This document shows positions 1 through 4,640 of a stretch of DNA of 5,634 nt, piece after piece; position 1 is the stretch's first letter, and each line of letters starts with the position of its first letter. The notes under the pieces were generated by a model, which saw only the letters and a program-made list of their open reading frames with translations, searched no databases and was not told the origin of the DNA. The DNA comes from Acetobacteraceae bacterium (GTDB taxonomy: Bacteria > Pseudomonadota > Alphaproteobacteria > Acetobacterales > Acetobacteraceae). The DNA lies in NCBI GenBank assembly GCA_947475475.1, contig CANJOG010000153.1, positions 1-5,634 of the forward strand, written 5' to 3'. Position numbers and translations under genes: made by a program.

Positions 1-178
1 GATAGGTAATTACCAGCATTCCAGACGCCGGGTCGAACATCTCGGGTTCGAGTGTCAGCAAATGGCGTCTGAACGCGGCATCATCATAGTCAGGAAAGAA
101 ATCTTGCGGGCGCCGCCATGGGCCGTCGCGCTCGATGATCGAATCAATCGTGATATCGCCGACTCTCACCTGCCGCAT
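1..178 (-). CDS. MBL-fold metallohydrolase, N-terminal fragment (runs off left edge)
   Basis: Reading the minus strand from the ATG at 178-176 gives 59 codons open to the window edge, starting MRQVRVGDITIDSIIERDGP and ending FDPASGMLVITY. The pattern of a short beta strand (VGDITIDSI), a Glu-x-x-Gly-Pro-Trp stretch at residues 16-21, an acidic aromatic segment (DFFPDYDD, 26-33) and a final strand leading towards the sheet matches, from memory, the N-terminus of one group of MBL-fold hydrolases. The zinc-binding HxHxDH motif would lie beyond the window, so metal binding and substrate cannot be checked. The start is well fixed: an in-frame TGA lies five codons upstream (191-193) and AAGG (184-187) sits 5 nt before the ATG. 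Family-level assignment only; no reaction can be given. The gene points away from the LysR gene and is separated from it by 575 bp, so it is probably a separate unit. Confidence 0.7.
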   Translation of the reverse strand, partial: MRQVRVGDITIDSIIERDGPWRRPQDFFPDYDDAAFRRHLLTLEPEMFDPASGMLVITY

Positions 179-424
179 GATCGCCTTCGCTCAATGAACA
201 TGAACGGAACATCCCGCCCGTCTTTTCCCGCGATGCGGACTGCCAGGAGTAGCCGCGGGACGATGAATCGGCCCTCGCCCGGTGGTTGGTCAAGCCGGCA
301 CTATGGCCGGCAGCCTGCCCACGATCCGGCGGCTTTTGCAACGGCGCGCCTGCGCGTCGCCGCAATCAGCGCGCGATTGGCCCCTGACGGGCCCCAGATT
401 GGGCAAATGAGCTTGTCACGTCGA
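179..424. other. Non-coding stretch upstream of the MBL gene
   Basis: I see no convincing gene here. Open frames on both strands run through it, but their products are rich in Arg, Ser, Pro and Ala with no recognisable fold, as expected by chance in GC-rich DNA. It should hold the promoter of the MBL gene. On the minus strand a TTGACC at 293-288 resembles a -35 box, but no good -10 box follows at 16-18 nt. Two short inverted repeats are present: GCCGGC at 294-299 with GCCGGC at 306-311, and GGCCC at 379-383 with GGGCC at 389-393. Neither is followed by a T run. Confidence 0.5.
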
Positions 425-458
425 AGAAAAAGCCCGCCAGAACAGTGCCTGGCGGGCT
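423..458 (-). terminator. Rho-independent terminator reading leftwards
   Basis: A perfect 10-bp stem is formed by AGCCCGCCAG (431-440) and CTGGCGGGCT (449-458), around an 8-nt loop (441-448). On the minus strand the stem is followed at once by TTTTCTTC (430-423), the U-rich tail expected of an intrinsic terminator. On the plus strand the stem is followed by AAGTCAAC, so the signal has a clear direction. The nearest minus-strand protein gene upstream is the LysR gene, which ends about 295 nt earlier. That makes either a long LysR 3' tail or a separate small RNA the likely user. Confidence 0.8.
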
Positions 459-580
459 AAGTCAACAGGGAGGCTTTCATGTCTGGGAGACATGGGGCCT
501 TAGTGGCCCGCAACGGCTCCGAGCCATTGCGGCGCCCGCATCCGATACCCGGTCCTACAGGCTGCCGGGACAAGCAGCCG
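425..580 (-). ncRNA. Candidate small RNA with serial hairpins (no known family recognised)
   Basis: Read on the minus strand, this stretch holds a row of hairpins ending in the intrinsic terminator. In transcript order: GGCTGC/GCAGCC (579-574 with 565-560, loop of 8); a stem of about 10 pairs, CGCAA-U-GGCU with its partner (531-522 with 518-509, loop of 3); GGGCC/GGCCC (509-505 with 499-495, loop ACTAA, sharing base 509 with the previous stem); CATGTCT/AGACATG (494-488 with 484-478, loop CCC); a linker with CCTCCC (473-468); then the terminator stem. The pair 526/514 is a G·U wobble in minus-strand RNA but a C·A mismatch in plus-strand RNA, which favours the minus strand. The 5' end is unknown: TAGGAT at 601-596 could be a -10 box, but no -35 match stands upstream. 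It does not show the motifs I know for 6S, SRP, tmRNA, RNase P RNA or tRNA. Transcription is inferred, not shown. Confidence 0.35.
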
Positions 581-702
581 CAAGACCGTGCAAAAATCCT
601 AGACGATCGTCCCATGTTCCGTGCTGCGCTGAATGGCCGCAACCGGCATGCATCAATCGCATGAATTTGGCACTGAACTTTTGATCTACGGACCCTATCC
701 GG

Positions 703-727
703 GGCCCGGACCTGAATGGTCCGGGCC
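703..727 (-). terminator. Strong hairpin just downstream of the LysR gene
   Basis: GGCCCGGACC (703-712) and GGTCCGGGCC (718-727) form a perfect 10-bp stem around the loop TGAAT (713-717). It begins 26 nt past the LysR stop codon, where a terminator or an mRNA-stabilising 3' stem would be expected. Neither strand has a T run after it: the minus strand continues CCGGATAGGG. It is therefore not a canonical intrinsic terminator. The inverted repeat is certain; the role is inferred from its position. Confidence 0.5.
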
Positions 728-753
728 AACCGGTTTCGATGGGCTGATCGGCC

Positions 754-1641
754 TCAGTGGCGCTGTTCGGCCAGCCGGGCGAGCAGGAAGTCGCGGAAGA
801 CGGCGACGCGCTTGGAGGTGCGGAGTTCTTCCGGATAGACGAAGAACACATCCACCTTCGGCGGCTTCACATCCGGCAGCACCGGCACCAGCCCGTCGAG
901 TTCCGAGCCCAGATAGTCGGGCAGGGCGCCGATGCCGACGCCGGAGCGGATGGCCATCAGCATGGCCTGGAGGCTGTTCACCTCCATCAGCGCCCGGCGG
1001 GGACTGCCTGGCTTCCGGCCAATATCGGCCGGCCAGTTGATATCGGCGACGGGCGGTCGATAGCCGCCAAACAGGACCAGCTTGTGATCGTCCAGATCCT
1101 CGGCGCGCTGCGGAGCCGGATGGGCCTTGAGATAATCCGGCGATGCCAGCAGCTTCCAATGGATGTCCAGCAGATGCCGTTGCACCAGATCGGGCTGGCG
1201 GGGCGGATGCATGCGGATGGCGACATCGGCTTCGCGCATGGCGAGATCGAGGTCAGCGTCATCGAGCAGAAGTGTGACGGACACATCCGGATAGGCGTCT
1301 AGGAAGTCCTTCAGCCTCGGCGCCAGCCAGGACGTGCCGAAACCCACCGTGGTGGTGACCTTCAGGCGCCCAGTCGGCTTTTCCTTGCTCTCGGTCAGCA
1401 GCGCCTCAGTCATCGCCAGCTTGGCGAAAACCTCGCGCACCGTCCGGTTCAGACTCTCGCCCTGCTCGGTCAGGATCAGACCGCGCGCATGGCGATGAAA
1501 CAGCGGAACCTGCAAGGCCTCTTCCAGCGCCGAAATCTGGCGGGAGACCGCCGACTGGCTCAGATTCAGCGTATCGCCGGCATGGGTAAAGCTTCCTGCC
1601 TCCGCAACCGCGTGGAACACGCGCAGCTTGTCCCAATCCAT
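754..1641 (-). CDS. LysR family transcriptional regulator
   Basis: This 295-residue protein has the usual LysR length and layout. The N-terminal winged helix-turn-helix (about residues 3-62) carries the family signature: LRVFHAVAEAGSFTHAG, then LNLSQSAVSRQISALEE (recognition helix about 28-40) and LFHRHARGLILTEQGE. A linker helix spans about 63-88. A periplasmic-binding-protein-like effector domain begins at GRLKVTTT (91-98) and runs to about 290. It would bind DNA in the cytoplasm, probably as a tetramer, and respond to a small molecule that cannot be named. The ATG at 1641 is preceded by GGAG (1652-1649) with a 7-nt spacer, which supports this start. It lies 101 bp downstream of trxB on the same strand, so it may be read from the trxB promoter. 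LysR genes usually control a divergent neighbour, but here the next gene on the left points the same way, so its target is not obvious. A role in thioredoxin or redox control is possible but unproven. Confidence 0.93.
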   Translation of the reverse strand: MDWDKLRVFHAVAEAGSFTHAGDTLNLSQSAVSRQISALEEALQVPLFHRHARGLILTEQGESLNRTVREVFAKLAMTEALLTESKEKPTGRLKVTTTVGFGTSWLAPRLKDFLDAYPDVSVTLLLDDADLDLAMREADVAIRMHPPRQPDLVQRHLLDIHWKLLASPDYLKAHPAPQRAEDLDDHKLVLFGGYRPPVADINWPADIGRKPGSPRRALMEVNSLQAMLMAIRSGVGIGALPDYLGSELDGLVPVLPDVKPPKVDVFFVYPEELRTSKRVAVFRDFLLARLAEQRH

Positions 1642-1742
1642 GTGCCTACTCCGCTCCCCGCCCGCATCGTGATGATGCTGGCAATATTTGCGCCGTCCCC
1701 GTCATCGGGGCCGGCCGCGCGCCCACCAAATGATCCGCCGTC
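1642..1742 (-). other. Spacer between trxB and the LysR gene
   Basis: This 101-bp gap contains a small perfect hairpin, CCCCG (1697-1701) and CGGGG (1706-1710) with a 4-nt loop, but no T run follows it on the minus strand. I therefore do not call a terminator, and read-through from trxB into the LysR gene is plausible. The ribosome binding site of the LysR gene is GGAG at 1649-1652. Confidence 0.5.
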
Positions 1743-2711
1743 TCAGTCCGCTGCCAGCGGAGCCGACTCGGCATGTTCCGCCAGCCACTTTTCGGCTTCC
1801 AATGCGGCCATGCAACCAGTTCCTGCGGCTGTGACCGCCTGGCGGTAAATTTTATCCTGCACATCGCCCGCCGCGAACACACCGGGCACGGAGGTGCGGG
1901 TGCTGCCGGGGGTCGTCAGAACGTAACCCTCGGCATCGAGATCGATCTGGCCGTTGAAAATTCCCGTGGTGGGAGAATGGCCGATCGCTATGAACACGCC
2001 ATCGGTCGCCACCGTTTGGATCGATCCGGTAATGACATCCTTCAGCTGAACGGCGGTGACCACAGGGGGTGTTCCCGCGCCGGTGATATCGGCCACCGCA
2101 TGGTTCCAGATAACGTCGATCTTTGGATGCGCGAACAACCGCTTCTGCAAAATCTTCTCCGCCCGCAGCGAATCGCGGCGATGCACCAGCGTCACATGGG
2201 CGGCGTGATGCGTCAGGTAGAGTGCTTCCTCCACCGCCGTATTGCCGCCGCCGACAACAACCACACGCTTGCCGCGATAAAAGAACCCGTCACAGGTAGC
2301 ACAGGCCGAGACACCTGCGCCGGCGAATTGCTGCTCAGCCGGCAGGCCGAGCCAGCGCGCCTGGGCGCCGGTGGCAATGACAATTGCGTCGGCGATGTAG
2401 ATGTCGCCCGAGTCGCCCTCGCAGCGAAATGGCCGGCGGGAAAAGTCCACCTTGGTGATGATGTCGCCGATCACCTGTGTCCCGACATGCTTGGCCTGTG
2501 CTTCCATCTGCTCCATCAGCCAGGGGCCCTGGATGACCTCGGCGAAGCCCGGGTAGTTCTCCACATCCGTCGTGATGGTCAGCTGCCCACCTGGCTGCAA
2601 TCCGGCGACCAGCATGGGTGCAAGATTGGCGCGGGCGGCATAGATCGCGGCGGTGTAGCCGGCCGGCCCGGCTCCGATGATCAGGACAGGGCAGCGGTGA
2701 GTGGTCGGCAT
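1743..2711 (-). CDS. trxB: Thioredoxin-disulfide reductase
   Basis: TrxB uses NADPH and FAD to reduce oxidised thioredoxin in the cytoplasm, feeding ribonucleotide reductase and protein thiol repair. From the ATG at 2711 the protein has 322 residues, the normal length of the low-molecular-weight bacterial enzyme. Landmarks in order: the FAD Rossmann loop GAGPAG (13-18); GGQLTITTDVENYPGF (41-56); ATGA (113-116); the redox-active site CATC (137-140); the NADPH Rossmann loop GGGNTAVEEA (154-163); HRRDSLRA (177-184), whose arginines fit NADPH preference; and the C-terminal FAD motif AGDVQDKIYRQA (281-292). No key residue is missing. A longer frame reaches a TTG at 2840, but those 43 extra residues lack homology-like features and a Shine-Dalgarno site. 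The ATG at 2711 has GGAG about 11 nt upstream (rather far) and sits directly before the first FAD strand. It is divergent from the Lrp-type gene, with a 260-bp shared control region. Confidence 0.97.
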   Translation of the reverse strand: MPTTHRCPVLIIGAGPAGYTAAIYAARANLAPMLVAGLQPGGQLTITTDVENYPGFAEVIQGPWLMEQMEAQAKHVGTQVIGDIITKVDFSRRPFRCEGDSGDIYIADAIVIATGAQARWLGLPAEQQFAGAGVSACATCDGFFYRGKRVVVVGGGNTAVEEALYLTHHAAHVTLVHRRDSLRAEKILQKRLFAHPKIDVIWNHAVADITGAGTPPVVTAVQLKDVITGSIQTVATDGVFIAIGHSPTTGIFNGQIDLDAEGYVLTTPGSTRTSVPGVFAAGDVQDKIYRQAVTAAGTGCMAALEAEKWLAEHAESAPLAAD

Positions 2712-2809
2712 CGAGGCGGTGGCTCCATTTGGCGCGCGAAGGCGGGTGGGCGCTAAGGTGGGGGACGCGAAAGCGAGCTGGGCGCGACAGTCCGGTGTGC
2801 CGTTCGGCC

Positions 2810-2840
2810 CGTATATCGGCACAAGTGACTTCGTCGACAA
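2810..2840 (-). promoter_or_regulatory. Possible trxB promoter
   Basis: On the minus strand TTGTCG (2840-2835) and TATACG (2815-2810) resemble -35 and -10 boxes, each with four of six consensus bases. The spacer is 19 nt, longer than the preferred 17, so this is a weak call. It would start transcription near 2803, about 92 nt before the trxB ATG. The inverted repeat at 2851-2876 ends 10 nt upstream of the -35 box, an activator-like position. Confidence 0.2.
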
Positions 2841-2850
2841 GGAAAACAGG

Positions 2851-2876
2851 GGGCGGGACGCGTTAATTTCCCGCCC
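2851..2876. repeat. Perfect inverted repeat, possible operator
   Basis: GGGCGGGA (2851-2858) and TCCCGCCC (2869-2876) are exact reverse complements separated by 10 bp that are AT-rich in the centre (2862-2869, GTTAATTT). The half-site centres are 18 bp apart, just under two helical turns, as for a dimeric DNA-binding protein. It sits between divergent trxB and the Lrp-type gene. As an RNA hairpin it would be strong, but no T run directly follows on either strand. The repeat is certain; its use as an operator is inferred. Confidence 0.6.
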
Positions 2877-2912
2877 GTCCGTGCGGAATGGGAGGGCGGC
2901 TTCTTTTATGGC

Positions 2913-2940
2913 TTGCCGGAACGGCGCGCCGCAATAATAT
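2913..2940 (+). promoter_or_regulatory. Possible promoter of the Lrp-type gene and downstream genes
   Basis: TTGCCG (2913-2918) and TAATAT (2935-2940) each match four of six consensus bases, with a 16-nt spacer. Transcription would begin near 2947, leaving a short leader of about 25 nt before the ATG at 2972. The AT-rich -10 region stands out in GC-rich DNA. The spacer contains the 10-bp palindrome CGGCGCGCCG (2922-2931), where a bound repressor would block the polymerase. Confidence 0.4.
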
Positions 2941-2971
2941 TTCGCCGACCCTGGGGGCTGACTGGAACATC

Positions 2972-3448
2972 ATGCGGGCACAGACCGCCGACACTGATCT
3001 CGACGCCATCGACCGCCGAATCCTCTCCGAGTTGCAGGAGGACGGGCGGATTACCAATGTCGAGCTGGCGCGCCGGGCCGGCATCTCGGCCCCGCCATGT
3101 CTGCGCCGGGTCCGGCGGCTGGAAGAGGACGGCATCATTCGTGGCTATCATGCCGATACCGACCCGCAATTGCTCGGCTGGCAGGTTATTTTCTTTGCCA
3201 TTGTTGGGCTGGAAAGCCAGAAGCAGGCCGTGCTCGATGCTTTCGAGCAACTGGTGGCCAGCTGGCCGGAAGTGCGGGAGTGCCACATGATCCGTGGCGG
3301 TGGGGATTTCATGCTCAGGCTTGTCGCGCGTGACACCGCGCATGAGAACCAGCTTACCCAGCGCCTGACCGGCGCGCCCAATGTCGGCCGGGTGCAGACA
3401 TTGCAGACCATTCGCACCAGCCGGAACCTGGCTGGCGTTCCTCTCTAA
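2972..3448 (+). CDS. Lrp/AsnC family transcriptional regulator
   Basis: The 158-residue protein has the usual length of the feast/famine regulators. The N-terminal helix-turn-helix domain (about 10-60) begins LDAIDRRILSELQEDGRIT and continues VELARRAGISAPPCLRRVRRLEEDGII, a characteristic sequence of this family. A hinge (RGYHADTDP) leads to the ligand-binding RAM domain (about 68-150) with WQVIFFAIVGLE and GGGDFMLRLVARD. Such proteins form octamers or larger rings and bind amino acids or related metabolites; the ligand here is unknown. I chose the ATG at 2972 because the helix-turn-helix domain starts ten residues later as in relatives. The longer frame from 2888 adds 28 residues without family character and would run through the likely promoter. 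The ribosome binding site is weak (GGA at 2964-2966). It is divergent from trxB and lies 15 bp upstream of the glycosyltransferase gene, so it is probably co-transcribed with it. Confidence 0.93.
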   Translation: MRAQTADTDLDAIDRRILSELQEDGRITNVELARRAGISAPPCLRRVRRLEEDGIIRGYHADTDPQLLGWQVIFFAIVGLESQKQAVLDAFEQLVASWPEVRECHMIRGGGDFMLRLVARDTAHENQLTQRLTGAPNVGRVQTLQTIRTSRNLAGVPL

Positions 3449-3463
3449 GAACTGAAGCGTCCA

Positions 3464-4630
3464 TTGTCCGAAAACTCACCCCCGCCGCGCGGCATCATCC
3501 CGCTTGCCCAGCCCTTCGGCTCGAGTGAGGGAGGCCCCACACCCTTCGCGACCGACCTCACCGTCGTGGTGCCCTGCTATAATGAGCGGCCCAATGTCGC
3601 GCCGCTGATCGCCAAGCTGCACGAGGCCCTGGCCGGCATCGCCTGGGAAGTGGTCTTCGTGGACGATAACAGCCCCGATGGCACCTCCGAGGAGGTGCGG
3701 GCCATCGCCCAGGCCGATTCGCGTGTGTGCTGCATCCGCCGGATCGGCCGGCGCGGACTGTCGAGTGCGGTGATTGAGGGCGCGTTGTCCTCCTCCGCCG
3801 CCCATATCGCGGTGATGGATGGCGATCTCCAGCATGACGAGACCCGCCTGCCTTTAATGCTCGCCGCGCTGAAATCCGGCGCCTTCGACCTTGTGGTCGG
3901 CTCGCGCCATGTCGCGGGCGGCGATAATGCGGGTCTGGCCGGCTCCTTCCGCGTCTGGCTGTCCAATTCCGGCATCCGTGCCGCCCAGTTCGTGCTGCCC
4001 TCGCGTGTGAGCGACCCGATGAGCGGTTTCTTTATGCTGCCGCGTGTTACCTTCGAGCGTGTCGCGCCGCATCTGAGCGGGCAGGGCTTCAAGATCCTGG
4101 TGGATCTGCTGCTCAGCGCCCCCGCGCCGCTGCGCGTGCATGAAATCCCCTTCGAATTCCGCGAACGCCATGCCGGCGAGAGCAAGCTCGATATTCTGGT
4201 GATGGTCCAGTTCGTGGGCCTGCTGGCCGACAAGATGATCGGCGGGGTGGTGCCGTCGCGCTTCATCTCCTTCGCCAGCGTCGGAGCGGTGGGCGTGGTG
4301 GTGCATCTGGCGGTGCTGACCGTCTGCCGCCTGCTCGGTCTCGGCTTCTCGTCCTCACAGACGGCGGCGACGATTCTCGCCATGATCGTCAATTTCAGCC
4401 TGAATAATTCGATCACCTATCGCGACCAGCGGCTGCGTGGGCCGGCGCTGTGGCGCGGCCTGCTGATCTTCATGGTGGTCTGCGGCCTCGGCGCCATCGC
4501 CAATATCGGTATTGCCCGTGTGATCTATATGGAAAACGGCCAGTGGACACCTGCTGGCCTGCTTGGTGCCGTGCTCGCGGTCGTGTGGAACTTCGCGGTT
4601 TCCTCCACCCTGGTCTGGCGCCGTCGCTGA
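3464..4630 (+). CDS. GT2 polyprenyl-phosphate sugar synthase fused to a GtrA-like membrane domain
   Basis: This 388-residue enzyme should transfer a sugar from a nucleotide sugar to undecaprenyl (polyprenyl) phosphate at the cytoplasmic face of the inner membrane. The N-terminal GT-A domain (about 31-245) resembles dolichol-phosphate mannose synthase: TVVVPCYNE (33-41), VDDNSPDGT (66-74), metal-binding MDGDLQHDE (118-126), GSRHVAGGD (146-154), SDPMSGFF (183-190) and EIPFEFRERHAGESKL (227-242). The C-terminal part (about 266-388) has four predicted membrane helices (about 266-290, 297-315, 330-352, 365-385) and matches GtrA-like proteins, proposed to help flip or hold the lipid-linked sugar. 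The start is TTG at 3464, with GAAG (3454-3457) 6 nt upstream. There is no ATG or GTG between the Lrp-type stop and the catalytic core, and the frame is the same as that of the Lrp-type gene with one TAA between. Mannose, glucose or another sugar is possible. The next gene probably uses the product. Confidence 0.9.
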   Translation: MSENSPPPRGIIPLAQPFGSSEGGPTPFATDLTVVVPCYNERPNVAPLIAKLHEALAGIAWEVVFVDDNSPDGTSEEVRAIAQADSRVCCIRRIGRRGLSSAVIEGALSSSAAHIAVMDGDLQHDETRLPLMLAALKSGAFDLVVGSRHVAGGDNAGLAGSFRVWLSNSGIRAAQFVLPSRVSDPMSGFFMLPRVTFERVAPHLSGQGFKILVDLLLSAPAPLRVHEIPFEFRERHAGESKLDILVMVQFVGLLADKMIGGVVPSRFISFASVGAVGVVVHLAVLTVCRLLGLGFSSSQTAATILAMIVNFSLNNSITYRDQRLRGPALWRGLLIFMVVCGLGAIANIGIARVIYMENGQWTPAGLLGAVLAVVWNFAVSSTLVWRRR

Positions 4631-4640
4631 GACGGGGCGG

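Larger units (their letters stand above)
2712..2971. promoter_or_regulatory. Divergent control region between trxB and the Lrp-type gene
   Basis: These 260 bp separate two divergent genes and hold no gene of their own. They must carry both promoters. The region contains a perfect 8-bp inverted repeat (2851-2876), a plus-strand promoter candidate (2913-2940) and a weaker minus-strand candidate (2810-2840), each listed separately. If the minus candidate is right, trxB has a leader of about 90 nt that is rich in C and G with no clear stable structure. Both the LysR and the Lrp-type proteins encoded alongside are candidates to bind here. Confidence 0.7.

Noticed and set aside
40..60. GGTTCGAGT stretch resembling a tRNA T-loop
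   Set aside because: No acceptor stem, anticodon arm or CCA-side pairing surrounds it, and it lies within the MBL coding sequence.
144..365. 73-codon minus-strand frame overlapping the MBL start
   Set aside because: It overlaps the better-supported MBL gene in another frame, has Arg/Ser-rich content without a fold, and shows no clear ribosome binding site.
551..580. AGCAGCC motif suggesting an SRP RNA
   Set aside because: The conserved GGAAGGAAGCAGC core of SRP RNA is not present; only the short AGCAGCC end matches.
457..729. 90-codon minus-strand frame
   Set aside because: It starts in the 703-727 hairpin region's flank and ends inside the terminator stem at 431-458. The product is Arg/Cys-rich and unlike any family I know; the hairpins explain this stretch better.
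754..1302. Long plus-strand frame opposite the LysR gene (757-1302) and similar frames opposite trxB and the GT2 gene
   Set aside because: These are typical GC-rich shadows antisense to strongly supported genes, with no domain or start signal of their own.
2712..2840. N-terminal extension of TrxB from the TTG at 2840
   Set aside because: The 43 extra residues are not part of the TrxB fold and no Shine-Dalgarno site precedes the TTG. The ATG at 2711 gives the normal family length.
2888..2971. N-terminal extension of the Lrp-type protein from the ATG at 2888
   Set aside because: It would place coding sequence across the likely promoter and add 28 residues without family character. The ATG at 2972 fits the usual distance to the helix-turn-helix domain.
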